The notes beneath the pieces are model-generated. The model had not been told where the DNA came from, did not search any database, and was given only the letters and a program-made list of their open reading frames with translations. A DNA stretch of 64,000 nt from Diogma glabrata (lineage: Eukaryota > Arthropoda > Insecta > Diptera > Cylindrotomidae), in NCBI GenBank assembly GCA_963693315.1, contig OY856186.1:385996865-386060864 (forward strand), written 5' to 3'. The position numbers and the translations under genes were made by a program. Shown here one piece after another: positions 13,665 to 29,139 of this stretch (its first letter is position 1; every line of letters starts with the position of its first letter).

Positions 13665-15161
13665 AGTTTTGCTACCCTTTTTTGCTACTGGCTGTACACT
13701 AGCAATTTTCCATATTACAGGAAAAATCCCTTTCTTATAAGACAAATAAAATATTTTAGTGAGGATAGGTGCTAGCTCCCTAGCAAACGTTTTAAGTATA
13801 ATTGGAGGAATATTATCAGGCCCAGATGCCTTGTTGGTATTAATTTGTAAAAGCATTTTTCGAATAATGTTTTTACGAAAAATTATTCGCTTCATTTTGA
13901 GCGATGCTTTAGGAATAGGTCTAGGTTGGAAATTGGGTTCGACTAAGGTAGAATTTATAGAAAAAATATGTCCTAGCAAATTAGCGTTTTCTTTTGGGTC
14001 AATAATAGGTATATCTCTATCAATAAGAGGAGGAAGAGAAGATTTACAGAAATTGCCTTGGATAGTCTTAGCGGCTTTAAAGAAGTTACGCGATCCAGTT
14101 GGGTGCTCAGCAAATTTAGAAGCTTTTTTCAAATTAAATAGATTTTTCTCTCCATCTATTAGTTTCCTACATAAATTCCTCTCTTTTCGATACTCTCTAA
14201 GGTTTTCATCAGTTTTGTTTTGGAAAAACTTTCGAAAAGCCTTTTTTTTAGCTTTAATTGCTTTTTTGCATTTACTCGAAAACCATAGGTCAACCTTCGG
14301 AATGATCAATTTATTAGGAATAAATCTACGCATGCCTTCACCTATAATTTCAGAAAAATTAATAGCAGCAATGTTTGGATCTTGGCCAGTAAGACAACTA
14401 TGTTTCCAAGGAAAGCGTTTGAAGAAGATTTTAAGTCCTTGCCAATCCGCCGCTTTGTAATCCCAAACAAGACGGGGATTCGCTTTAAATTGTTTAGGAA
14501 TTTGTATATTTAATTTAGTGGAGATCAAATTATGATCTGACCCACCTAAAGGCTCTGATACTTTAAATTGTACTAAGCATGGATCATTTGTCAAAAATAA
14601 GTCAAGCAAGTTGCTACTTTGTCCAGGAATGTCAGGAACTCTGGTAGGCTGGTCTATTATCTGAGTGAAATTATGATAAAGAGCAAAGAGCTCAGCCTGT
14701 TTACCTATCTCATCAGTAGAGGAGCTGTGTATGAGCCATTCTTTATTATGAACATTAAAGTCCCCTAGAAGAATAAACTTAGCATTAGGATACTGAGCTA
14801 ACCTATCTATCTTTTCAGACAGATCATGAAATAAATTAATGTTCTCAGGTGAATTAGGAGAACGATACAATCCAAAAACAAACAAAGTTTGATTAGGGCA
14901 ACAAATTTTTAAAGATACCATATTATGGTGTTTAGTGTTTAATTCAAATTTTTTAATCCTCACATATGGAATAGAATTTCGAACATAAGCGCAAACACCA
15001 TGTTTGTTATAGAATGAAGATTCTAGATCATAATTAGGACAAATATATTTACCATTATCTAATGTTACGGCTCTCCCACTGATAATCGTTTCTGTTAAAA
15101 AAAGAATATCAGGACGGCAACGTTCAAGATATTGGTGGACCGAGTTGAGATTGATGTTCAA
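13665..15161 (-). pseudogene. Jockey/CR1-like LINE endonuclease and RT N-terminal part
   Basis: From the ATG at 15161: endonuclease motifs [28 protein letters not shown] and GGSDHNLIS (catalytic Asp/His). Linker and RT fingers follow ([32 protein letters not shown]), ending at the gypsy insertion. The first residues upstream of the ATG (FTNIRG) also fit the family, so the true start may lie further up or the protein may be fused to a lost ORF1. The frame is intact over 1.5 kb, implying a fairly young copy. Confidence 0.88.
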
Positions 15162-16097
15162 ACCTCTTATGTTTGTAAAATTGATTCATAATTCAGACAT
15201 TTTAACTCAACGTTTATAAACCTTAATAAACCTTAAACCTCAAAGAAAAGCCTTAATTGCATTCAATATAAAAACAAAATCCAAACTGACAAATCAACAG
15301 CCCGAAAACTTGAATCTAAGTCTAAGTTCCAGCTGCCAAATCGACAATCTAAACTCTGACATCGCAATTGAACTGTAAAATCATAATAGAAATTGAAACA
15401 ATAAAAGGTAAACAATCAACAGAAAACGCCAAAACTGATAAATGTTTTTAGAATAATTGAAGGAATACAATCTGGCCCAGATGCTTTGTTGGATCCCCGA
15501 CAAAAACTTAGATCTATTATATCACCAAAAGGAAAAATTGTTCATGCAGTTGGGCAAACTTGTTACTAGGACTAAGTTTACTGCCTGAATATTAATCCAA
15601 GTACCTAACAAACACACAGAAACATAAAAATAAATAAATTTATAATAATAATAATAATAAAAATTTTCTTATCTGAAAAATTTAGATTCCAATTTTACTT
15701 GTTATTGATATTGGTTTTTCTAAGTTTTCTTAAATTTTTCCTTATTTAATTCCTTATCCAAAAAACAACATCAATATTTATTTCCAAAAAATTAATATTT
15801 AGCAGATTTGATAGTTTTTCAGTAGATAGATTTAATAGATGAAACTTTTTTTTGAAAATCTAAAAACTTACCTAAAACAGAAAAAAAGAAAAAGTAATTA
15901 GTAATTATATTAACTGTAAATAGGGGTAAATTTATGAAAAGTTTCATAACACAGAAAATTAAATAAAAGTATAAAAAATTAATAGAAAATTCAATGAAAA
16001 AATTTAATTTAAATTTATTTGTAAGAAAATGACACAAAAAAAACAACGTCTTGATTCAACGATTGCTTTGACTATAAAAAAAGATTGCTTTGACTAT
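15162..16097 (-). other. 5' remnant of the Jockey-like LINE and mixed AT-rich DNA
   Basis: No intact ORF1. 15446-15497 is a second, short copy of the RT region near 13785-13835 (AATTGAAGGAATACAATCTG and the adjoining CCCAGATGC block), so another LINE fragment is present. The rest is AT-rich, with an ATA/AAT repeat near 15640-15660. Confidence 0.5.
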
Positions 16098-17510
16098 AAA
16101 GCAGATGTAAACACAACAGCAGAAGCTCTAACACCACTATTAGCTGATGTATGGAACGAAGGTAAAATGCCAACCAAATGGAAAGAAGGTTTAACCATAA
16201 CAATCCCAAAGAAAGGTGATCTAAGAGAATGCAAAAATTGGAGAGGTATATCTCTGCTCAACACAATAATGAAAATACTTGCGATGATCATTCTCGAAAG
16301 AATATCTCCATCAATTAACATGAAACTAAGAAATGAACAAGCTGGCTTTAGACCAGGAAGAAGCTGTACCGATCATATCAACACAATCCGTATCATCATA
16401 GAGCAATCAAACGAATGGAATTCACCATTGTATCTCCTCTTCGTGGACTTCGAACGCGCCTTCGACTCAATTAACAGAAGCGCGATATGGAAGACACTTT
16501 GTGAAATGGGCGTCCCGAAGAAAATAGTTGATCTAATCAAAGAAATGTATCGGGATGCTGGAAACAGAATACAATACAAAGGACAGCAAAGTGATAAATA
16601 CTACAACCACCGAGGAGTGAGACAAGGCTGTGTACTATCCCCGCTACTATTCCTGATAGTACTAGATAGTATCATGAGAAAGCTCGATGATGCAAGTCCA
16701 AATGGAATCCAATGGAACACAACAAGCCGGCTCAATGATCTAGACTACGCAGATGACATCTGTCTACTTACACACACACATACGGACATGCAGCAGAAAA
16801 TACAGAAGCTATCATCCCTTGCACATGAAGTCGGTCTTAACATTAATATCAGGAAAACAAAGTCTATGAGATTGAACACCAAAACGATAACACCAATTAC
16901 CATCAACAATACACAAGTGGATGAAGTCGACAAATTTGTGTACCTTGGTTGTACTGTAGCAAAAACAGGCGGGACTGAAGAAGATATCAGTCAGCGTATT
17001 AACAAAGCCAGAAGTACGTTCAATATGCTTCACAAGATCTGGAATGCATCCGTCCTGCCAAGAAAGACAAAGCTACGAATGTTCAATGCATGTGTCAAGT
17101 CAGTACTGCTGTATGGGTGTGAAACGTGGAAACACACAAAGAAGATCACAAATCAACTACAGGTGTTTGTGAACAAATGCCTCAGAAGACTGATCAAATG
17201 CTTCTGGCCGAACACCATCAGTAACCAGGAACTTCTACGGCAGACAGAGCAGTTAGACATTGAGTCCGAGATAAAACAAAGGAAATGGAGATGGATAGGA
17301 CATTCACTGAGGAAATCAGCTAAAGATATAACAAGGATGTCCCTAGAGTGGAATCCACAAGGAAAGAGGAGAGTTGGAAGACCACCCATGACGTGGAAGA
17401 AAACGGTGCTAGCTGAAGCAAAACAAATCGGCAAGACATGGGGTGAACTGAAAGCGATTGCCCCGAACAGAGTCAGATGGTCCAGTCTAGTAGACGCCCT
17501 ATGCTCCTAA
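16098..17510 (+). pseudogene. RTE-like LINE RT, second half
   Basis: Resumes at ADVNTTAEALTPLLADVWN and runs open to the stop at 17508-17510. Motifs: WRGISLLNTIMKIL, NEQAGFRPGRSCTDH, LYLLFVDFERAFDS, RGVRQGCVLSPLLF and catalytic LDYADDICLL. The C-terminal maturation-like region follows (VLLYGCETW, RRVGRPPMTWKK, VRWSSLVDALCS). The open frame extends upstream to an ATG at 16029, but residues before 16098 belong to the inserted element. This half is intact, and the element is inactive because of the insertion and the endonuclease indels. Confidence 0.88.
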
Positions 17511-17549
17511 ATGGAGATAAAGGAAAAAAAAAAAAAAAATATATATATA

Positions 17550-20500
17550 AGGTACTTGTACCAGTGCCAGGCAGTGACCCAATACCAATCGTTTCTCGAC
17601 TAATTTTGTAATTTTATGTTTTTACGTTAAATATAATTCTTTTTATTTATAACTAGTTCCATCTATGATCTATTCCCTATAAGTTTAAACAAAATAAAAA
17701 ATAAAAATATTTCAAAGGTTTCTATAACTTTGTCGCATTCAAACGGTGTTTGTGAAAGTAGTTGAAAGTGAAATTTTTTATCAAAATCAGGTAAGAAATG
17801 TTTAATATTTCTTAAGGTTATTATATTTTGAAAACCTTATAATTTTTCAAAAATTGAAGCTAATATGCGAGATAATATTATATATAAGCTGTAAACAAAA
17901 CAATATTGCCTTCTTTCTTGGTATTTTTATCGTAAACGTGATTTTAGCATATGACTGCTACTGGGACACCAATTTTATTTAATGTACCAGTTACAGTCAC
18001 TAACTGACTGGGACTAGTCAATGATGTATTTGATGATAGCCTAGTGCCAGTCAATTGCATTTATAATTAATAATTCGTTATTTATAAACATTGTTTATTG
18101 GATATTGTAAGTTTTTTTATACTTATTTTAATTTTCAGAAATAATAACGACAAATATGCCGTTGACGGTAAAAAATACACCAGTCTACTCTAATACCGAT
18201 GTAGTCAAAGCATTGGCTGAAATCAAGGAGGGTAGCTCCATATCATCGGCTGCCAAAATGTATGGAATCCCAAGAACAACGCTTTCGTCAAAGGTAAGAG
18301 GAGTTTATCCCGTTCATCGAAAAATGGGGCCTGCTACCATTCTCACATTACAAGAAGAGGAGTTGCTGGGGAAATGGCTGCTTCATATAGCGGATGCAGG
18401 TTTTCCAGCGTCCAAATGTCAATTGTTGGATAGTGTTCAAAAATTAATTAAAAATTTAGATCGTAAAACCCCTTTTGTGAATGGTAGACCTGGCATTGGT
18501 ACAGTGCTTTTCTAAAACTCCATCCCATTTTATCTGAAAGGGTGCCTCAAAATTTAACAAATGCAAGAGCATCAGTTACAGAAATACAGATAAGAAAATG
18601 GTTCGCAGAGGTCAGTGAACATTTGGAAAAAACAAATGCGTATGAACTATTGACTGACCCAAGCAGAATATTCAATATGGATGAATCCGCATTTTTCTTA
18701 AGTCCTAAAGGTGGCGCAGTTTTAACCAGAAAAGGAGAAAAAACAGTGTATTCTTTTATTAATAATGATGAAAAGGAGTGTATTACAACACTTGTAGGTG
18801 GCAGTGCAGCAGGAGTGCTCACTCCTCCTATGGTTGTACATAATTATAAAAGATTACCGCCGGCTATTATACAAGGTATGCCGGATAACTGGGGGTTGGG
18901 ACGGTCGGAAAATGGATGGATGACGGGCGAGACCTTCTTCGAATACATATGTAATGTTTTTCATCCGTGGTTGATTAAAAGTAATATACAGCTACCAATA
19001 ATTCTTTTCGTTGATGGGCACACTTCGCACATGACGATGCATTTGAGTAATTTCTGTTCAGAAAATGGGATAATTATGGTAGCATTGTATCCTAACACCA
19101 CTCATATTATGCAACCTATGGACGTGTCTGTTTTTCACCCTTTAAAAGTGGCTTGGTTAAAAGGAGTACAAAATTGGCGATATGAAAATAATGGTGGTAA
19201 ACTAAAACGAGAATATTTTGCTCAACTGCTAAAAAAAGTATGTACTATATTTAATAAGTATCAAAGTATTATTAACCATATTAATAATAATTCCATTACC
19301 TCATTAAATGATTTTATAATTTCATTTTTCAGGTCATTGATTCTGCAATAAAACCCGACATAATTACCAATGGATTTCGAAAATGTGGGCTCTATCCATT
19401 TTCACCTGATTCAATAAATTATGAAAAACTGATTAAAGGAAATGCAGCAGCCCCCATCGAACAACCATCACCGGTATCAACAAACATAGACCAGCAGCCA
19501 GCAATCGACTTGGAAAGATTTTTAATTTTTTTTGAAAGCATGATCAATGCTGATAAACTTAAAACTTTTAATGAATCAGGACCAGAATGGGATGGAAATG
19601 TTGAAGATACATCTCTTTTTTATTTGTGGAAAAATTTTAAGTTTATATTGGAGGCAGATATAATCTTAAACGATGAATCGAATTCCGTTTCTACTATTGA
19701 TGATAGATCAAATATGTTGACAAATATAAATGAAGAATACATTCCACCTTATAATAGCTTACTAAATATTGATAAGCCAGCAACTGGTGCTGAACCAATC
19801 TTACTCGTTGGCGATATTATTGGATTTGAAAGTATTGAACCAATAGAACTGGCGCAAAATATAACGGAGCCAGTAGACATGTGTTCAACCATCCGCCCAT
19901 TCCAAGTTGATCTAGACATTGAATCACCTATTGCCATAAATTTAGATGAAATAAGTTTAGGAATGGAGAGAACACCAGTAAAAATCGACAGGAATCAGGT
20001 GACTTCTAATATACCAAGCCCGTTCAAAAATTCACTTTTCTGGCCTGAGGTTAGGCCTGCAATTCCTGCCTCCAAGAAAAGAGAAAAAATTCCGGCAGTA
20101 ACAACTTCAAAAGAGTTTAAAGAATATTATAGAAAAAAAGTTGAAAATAAACAAAAACAAGAGGATACCAAATTAGAACGCCGGGTACAAAGGGAGAATC
20201 GAAAAAACCCAGAAAAACAGGCAAAGAATTTAAACGAACATAATGTGAGTGAAATAAAGAAAGGTGCTTATGTTATTGTAAAATATGAAGAGGAATATTT
20301 TCCTGGTTTGGTATTAGCGAAAAAAAATAAAAAGTCTTTCGTTAATGTGATGAATATGAGCGGTTTGTCACAATGGAGATGGCCAAAAGTAAAAGACCAA
20401 ATATGGTATATTGATGAAGATGTGGTTGATGTAATAAAAACTCCTAAGCCGATAAATAAAAGAGGGAACTTCAGTATTCCTGAAATGGACAAATATTCGA

Positions 20501-21040
20501 AATATGATGTCTAAGGTTTTATATTGGTTGATAAAACCTAAATAAGTAAGTAAGTGTGTTGTATGTTCCAAGGGGATACATACTTGGAACTTTAACCGTA
20601 TCTGCGATATTATATTTAAGTATTATTTTTTTAATGCATTGAAGCATAAGTACTGATTTGATTACTTTTTATAATGAATTAATTTATTTTGTTAATAATA
20701 AATAAATATTATTTTATACGTAAACATTATTTGTAATTTAGTTTTTCGGTATTAAAAACTTATTACTTGTGTATGCCTGGTACTGGGTCCACACCTGACT
20801 GACTTAAGTACATAGCAAGTTTTTGGTGACTGGCACTAGGTCAAATGTCACATATTTTTAAACGACAATATTACACAATTAATTATTTCGATTTGAAGCA
20901 AATAGAATTTTATTTTCGAAAATCAATTAAATTTCCAATTATATCGATCCGAAATAAAACTTCTGTTATTAAACATATCTAAACAACAAATTATCAAAGC
21001 AAAAATTTCCTTAAGGTGACTGGCACTGGTACAAGTACCT
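17550..21040 (+). mobile_element. Pogo/Tigger-like DNA transposon
   Basis: 22-bp inverted ends: AGGTACTTGTACCAGTGCCAG at 17550 and its complement ending at 21040, with TA on both sides (17548-17549, 21041-21042). Subterminal copies of the end motif (GCCAGT / ACTGGCACT variants) occur near 17943-18055 and 20775-20845. It encodes a single transposase gene (18156-20514). It is inserted in TA repeat after the LINE tail. Confidence 0.88.
18156..20514 (+). pseudogene. Pogo-like DDE transposase, one intron, one frameshift
   Basis: Starts MPLTVKNTPVYSNTDVV, with a psq-type helix-turn-helix (ISSAAKMYGIPRTTLSSKVRG). DDE-type catalytic motifs lie on the next segment: NMDESAFFLS, ILFVDGHTSH and MQPMDVSVF. 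Near 18495-18510 the frame shifts: GRPGIG is followed by a premature stop, while FLKLHPILSERVP continues in another frame, indicating a small deletion there. A 95-bp intron with GTATGT...TTTTCAG is inferred at 19238-19332, after AQLLKK. The C-terminal exon from 19333 is open to 20514 (GFRKCGLYPFS ... FSIPEMDKYSKYDV). Without the frameshift this would be a full-length transposase. Confidence 0.82.
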
Positions 21041-23377
<2,337 letters not shown>

Positions 23378-23380
23378 TTT

Positions 23381-23398
23381 TGGTCCTTCGAGCCGGAT
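23381..23398 (+). other. BEL primer-binding site (tRNA-Tyr)
   Basis: TGGTCCTTCGAGCCGGAT, three bases after the LTR. It is complementary to the 3' end of insect tRNA-Tyr (...CCGGCTCGAAGGACCA) from memory. Confidence 0.85.
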
Positions 23399-23925
23399 AT
23401 TACGCCAGAACGGGAACATCATCGTCAGGAATCTGGTCACAAAACAAAACTATAGTCCAGCACCGAATGTAGTACCAGGTATTTTTTAAGAAAAGTAGTT
23501 TTAGCCTTAGTTGTTAAATTATTTACATACTCCTTGAATATAATTGCTAGTTATCTCAAATTAAACACAAAAAGTTAATCAATTATTAAATTTAACAATT
23601 TTACACAAAAGGTTTATTTAAAAAAAAAACAACTTCTTAATATTGATTGTCCACAAAATTAGTACTTTTCAAACAATCTTTAATATTACTTTCAACCAAA
23701 AGTGGTATATTACAATCAATTTTGATATAAAAACCGATACACTTTGCATCTTGGCGTTTTTGGTGGGTATCAGTGGTCTTTTTGTCGTCGGTGAGGGGTT
23801 AAACCAAGTTCACAGTACGTGCTTCAAACATTGTCAATTTGTATTTTAAAAACAGTTTAAATCCGAGTCCGAAATCTACTCACTGTCTCATTTACTCTCC
23901 TTAGCGCTATAGTCCAACCAGCAAT

Positions 23926-26900
23926 ATGGCTGAATTAGAACTCCTCAAAAAGCAGCGAGCTGCATTCAAGGGCCAATTGACCAATTTTAAGACCCAAGTT
24001 CCAACTGCTGAGTCATTTGGAGCAGTCGAAGTTCTTCTTAGTCGGCTTCAACGTGTTTACGACAAGTATGACGGTGTCCAGTCAAAAATTGAGATATTAG
24101 ATGAATTTGCTACTCCTGATCTCTCTGGCTTTGAGGAAGAGTATAGTAAGTTAGAGATCGTGTTGAGAGACAAATTGCACGACCTCAAAAAGTCGGAAGA
24201 CAGTTCTCGGTCAACCTCATTTCACAATACGTCTCAGCATGAGTTAAATCCTACTACCAATGTCTCTGCCGGAGTTAGACTTCCAGAGCTTACACTGCCG
24301 TTCTTTAGTGGTTTGGAATCGGAGTGGTTATCGTTTCGCGACATTTTTCTTGATTTAATCCACTCGAAGGCTTTAGATGAAACAGTTAAGTTCTTATATT
24401 TAATCTCAAGTATTCGAGCAGGGTCTGCGTTTGCACTAATCGAGAGTCTTCCCGTAACTGCGGCCAACTACACTGTAGCTTGGAAATTATTGTGCGACAA
24501 ATATAATAACGAAATTTCGATTCAACGGCACCATACCCGGGAACTCTATGACGCCCGAACTCCTCAGGAGCACTCAGCTAAAGCTCTCCAAATGTTTGTT
24601 GAGAAGATCTTCAAACATTATAATGCATTAAAATCCCTAAAGGTAGCTGTTTCTGAATGGGATTTAATTCTAGTTCACCACCTGATTCAACGATTGGACA
24701 CGGCATCTAGGGTCCATGTGGTAAAACACACCAAGCCAAATGATTTGCTTCGGTTTGACGAATTAATCCAACTGTTGCGTAACCGAGTGAGAGTGCTCGA
24801 GACATTAGCATCTACATCAGTTCACACTCATTCTCGAGTGAATAAGTCATACAAACCAGTCACTCTAAATGTCACTCATGCACCGCCGGCAAGTTCATCC
24901 GAAAAATGTAGTTGTTGCTTGGGAAACCATTTGTTGGCTCATTGTCCAGAATTCTCCAGCACTAAATTCACGCCAAGATCCAGATATGATTTTATCAAGA
25001 ATCGCCGTCTTTGTGGAAATTGTTTACGAGATCGTCATCCTCTTAGTGAATGTCGTCAACCGCCGTGTCAAACGTGCGCACTCAAACACCATACATTATT
25101 ACATTTCGAACGCAGCAGTCAATTGCCGGAGGTTAAACTGCAACCAGTTGTAGCTAACTGTTCCGAATTTCAGTCACTCAATAATGATTTCAGTGAAGCG
25201 ACGTGTGCTGCGGGAACCAGTCTGAAAGTCTCATCAGAGACTACATCAACCAAGTTCAGCAAGGTCATTCTTATCGGCACTGCTTTAGTACGAGCATCAG
25301 TTAATGATGGCATCCAACTCCTATGCAGAGCTCTATTAGACAGCGGCTCAACAATGAATTTTGTTACTACACAAACATGCAAATTGTTACAGGCACGTAA
25401 ACACGTCACATCTAAAACTATTACCGGTATTGCTGGATCACAAACATTGATCAGACACAAAATCTATTTAAAAATCTCTTCGTGTGTCTCGACCTTTGCT
25501 ACGACGTTAAAATGTTATGTTCTCCCCACCATTACCCATGAAATACCTTCTACAAGAGTTATGCTTCCCAAGCTAACCTTACCTGATCATATAAAATTGG
25601 CCGACCCTCACTTTAATGTACCAAATCGAATCGACATCCTGTTGGGTGCTGAGATTTATCATTGTCTTTTCAAGGGGTCATCAATTCAACTTCATCGCGA
25701 CTTACCTCCATTTTACGAATCTGAATTGGGTTACGTGGTTAGTGGTAAGACGAACTTTTCACATACTGCAAAGACTCAGTCTCAGTCTCATATAGCTTTG
25801 TGCAGCATTCAATCCCTCGAAGCTCAACTAAAACGGTTTTGGGAATTGGAATCAGTATCGTCTAAACCTGTGTGGTCTAAAGAAGAAATTTCTTGTGAAT
25901 CTCATTTCAAGGAAAATGTCGAGAGATCTGTAGATGGCCGGTACACTGTCGCACTTCCTACAAATCCAAAATTGAACCAACTAGGTTCATCCGACCTGTC
26001 AGCGCGTCGTCAGTTTTATGCCCTAGAAACTCGTTTGCAGGGAAAACCTGAAATCTACGCTCAATATCAAGATTTTATGAATGAATACCATCTGTTGGGA
26101 CATATGACCGCTGCACTAAACGACAGAGGTAACTGCAATTTCTATTTGCCACATCATTACGTTATAAAGGATCAAAGTGAGACTACAAAGTTGCGCGTAG
26201 TATTCAATGCGTCTGCTAAATCTTCGTCTCTTGTCTCTCTAAACGATTGTCTGATGGTAGGCCCCACAATTCAACAGGATCTCGTGTCCATAATGCTTCG
26301 CTTCCGGAAACATATCGTTGCATTCAGTGCTGACATCGCTAAGATGTATCGGCAGATCAGAGTTCGAGAAGACCAACAAGACCTTCAACGAGTATTTTGG
26401 CGTATGAACCCTTCCGAACGTCTTCAAATTTTCAGGCTCGCCACTGTCACATACGGAACTGCAAGTGCCCCATTTTTGGCCACTCGGACGCTACACCAGC
26501 TTGCCAATGACGAACGTGTCAAATATCCAGAAGCATGTAAAATTCTCGATAATGACTTTTATGTGGATGATGTACTAACAGGAGCATCAACCATGTCAGA
26601 GGCCAGCCAACTGAAGACAGAGTTAATTGAACTTCTAGCTCGTGGTGGCTTCGAACTACGAAAGTTTGTCTCTAATATGAAGCAACTATCATCACAAGAT
26701 CACGACGCAACAACCGTTACCATTTTATTGGGAGTCATGTGGAATACGAAATCTGACCAGTTCGAAATGGTATTTGACCTACCCTCTACTGCTGCTCTTT
26801 GTACCAAGCGCACGCTACTATCGGAATTGTGCCAGATTTTTGATCCAATGGGTATTTGTGCTCCAATTGTTGTCACCGGAAAACTCATAATGCAAGCCAT

Positions 26901-29139
26901 CTGGAAACTTCAAGCTCTGGGCTGGGATGATCCCTTACCACTTCATATCGCGCAAACCTGGTCTAATTTCAAACAGGAATTAAATGCATTGCAACGGATC
27001 AACATTCCTCGGTTAATTACGTCCCCCGTTGCTGATCAGATCGAACTGCATGGGTTTTGCGACGCCTCCGAGCGAGCATACGGGTGTGCCTTGTATACTC
27101 GAACTATCTCCTCAACAAACCAATATCAAGTAAATCTCATTTGTGCGAAAACAAGAGTGTCACCGTTGAAGAAGGAGACGATCCCACGGTTGGAACTGTG
27201 CGCAGCAGTACTCTTATCAGAATTAACTCAGAAGGTTACGTCTGTCTTGAAAATGAATTTTAGTGCGGTATACCTTTGGACAGATTCACAAATCACGTTG
27301 CATCGAATTAAGTCAGAGCCATCAAAATATGCAGTATTTGTAGCAAATCGTCTTTCAAGGATTCAAGAACTTACGTCAGCTAATGATTGGTATTACGTTC
27401 CTACAGCTGCAAACCCAGCGGACTTAGCGTCTCGAGGACTTATGCCTTCGTCATTCTCTGCGGCATCACTTTGGTGGATAGGACCCGAGTTCTTGAAGAG
27501 CCATTCGTCAGCCTGGGCAATCTCACATGACATCAATCTACCAGATGAATTTGTGCACTTGGAGGTGCGTAAAACCAACGATCGTGGTTTAGTCCACTCT
27601 ACAACAGATGATAACTCTCTTTTTGTTCGATTTTCGTCTCTCACAAGGCTAATTCGAGTTGTTGCCTATATGATTCGTTTTACTGACAATGCAAGACATA
27701 GAGATATTCGAAAAGATAATGCGTCCATTTTTCTATTACCTAACGATATTAAAAATGCTACACTGTGTTTGATCCGAATGGTTCAACGAAGTAATTTTAG
27801 TGACGACATTCGGTGCATTAAAAAGACCAAGTATTGTTCACCTAGCAGTTCACTTCGATCTCTCGCGATATTCTTAGATAAAGACGGTATATTAAGAGTC
27901 GGCGGTCGTCTGAATAACGCAATGATTTCAGAGGATCAGAAACATCCGATCCTACTACCTGGTAATCATCCCTTCAGTGTATTAATCGTTCGACATGAGC
28001 ACCAAAAATTGCTACACGCTGGGCCTCAATCACTTTTATATAACCTTCGCTTGCAATATTGGATAACTGGTGGACGCAACTTATGCAGGACAATCGTCCA
28101 TTAATGTGTTCGTTGTCATCGAATAAAACCGCAATTACGCAATCAAGTAATGGGTGAGTTGCCATCTGATAGAGTGAAATCCGTGGAGCGTCCATTTCTC
28201 ATCGTCGGAGTAGATTTCTGTGGGCCATTTTCATATATCCAAACCAATAAAGCCAGAACAAGAATTAAATGCTACATTTGTCTCTTTGTCTGTTTCACCA
28301 CCAAAGCAGTGCATTTGGAACTTGTGATGAGCGCCTCAACTGAATCCTTTTTGGCTTGCTTACGAAGGTTTATTGCTCGACGCGGGATATGCATTCGCAT
28401 CTATTCGGACAATGCCACCAATTTCGTCGGATCACGCTCGGAACTAAAGGAGCTTAAAACGTTATTTCTTTCTCAATCATTTCAAGACACCAGCTTAAAA
28501 TTCTGCTCCGAAAATGAAATAGAATGGAAGACCATTCCTCCACGGTCTCCGCATTTTGGGGGTTTATGGGAGGCTGCGATCAAAAGTGCTAAGCATCATT
28601 TCAAACGCGCAGTTGGCAATGCAGCCCTTACTGTGGAAGAACTCCTTACACTGATTTCACAAATCGAAGCATGTCTTAATTCTCGGCCTCTTACGCCCTT
28701 ATCTAGTGATCCATTAGACTTGACCGCTCTCTCACCTGGTCATTTTATTATCGGTGCTCCTTTGACATCAATCCCAGAACCATCATTAATTGATTTGTCC
28801 AGAAACCGGTTGTCACGCTTGCAACGAATCCAACAAAATTTACATCAATTTTGGGAAAGATGGCACAAAGAATACTTATCGGAACTCCAACGACGACACA
28901 AGTGGCGTCAGGGCTCACATAACTTCCAAGTAGGGTCGTTAGTTATCCTCCAAGACGATAATATACCACCATTAAAATGGAATTTAGGTCGCATAACAGC
29001 GTTACATCCTGGACAAGACGGGATCACTCGTGTGGTTACAGTCAAGACAGCACTGTCAGAATTAAAAAGAGCTGTCAATCGTATAAGTGTTCTACCAATT
29101 CATGACGAAAACAAGGTCGACGAAGGCGATACTAAGTAA
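23926..29139 (+). pseudogene. BEL/Pao gag-pol polyprotein with one in-frame stop
   Basis: Starts MAELELLKKQRAAFKGQL. Domains in order: Gag (DUF1759-like, VRLPELTLPFFSGLESEWLS), Cys knuckles (CSCCLGNHLLAHC; CGNCLRDRHPLSEC), aspartic protease (ALLDSGSTMNFV), Pao-type RT (LRVVFNASAKSSS, catalytic FYVDDVLTGA) and RNase H (LHGFCDASERAYG). An integrase zinc site (HEHQKLLHAG ... CVRCH) and integrase core (VDFCGPF, YSDNATNFVG, GGLWEAAIKSAKHH) follow. A TAA at 28102-28104 lies within the integrase zinc site, just before CVRCH. The frame is otherwise open and in register to 29139. It is probably a recent nonsense mutation rather than a programmed stop, because it falls inside a domain. Confidence 0.92.

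Noticed and set aside
13759..14460. 233-codon plus-strand frame
   Set aside because: Antisense shadow of the Jockey-like LINE endonuclease and RT frame.
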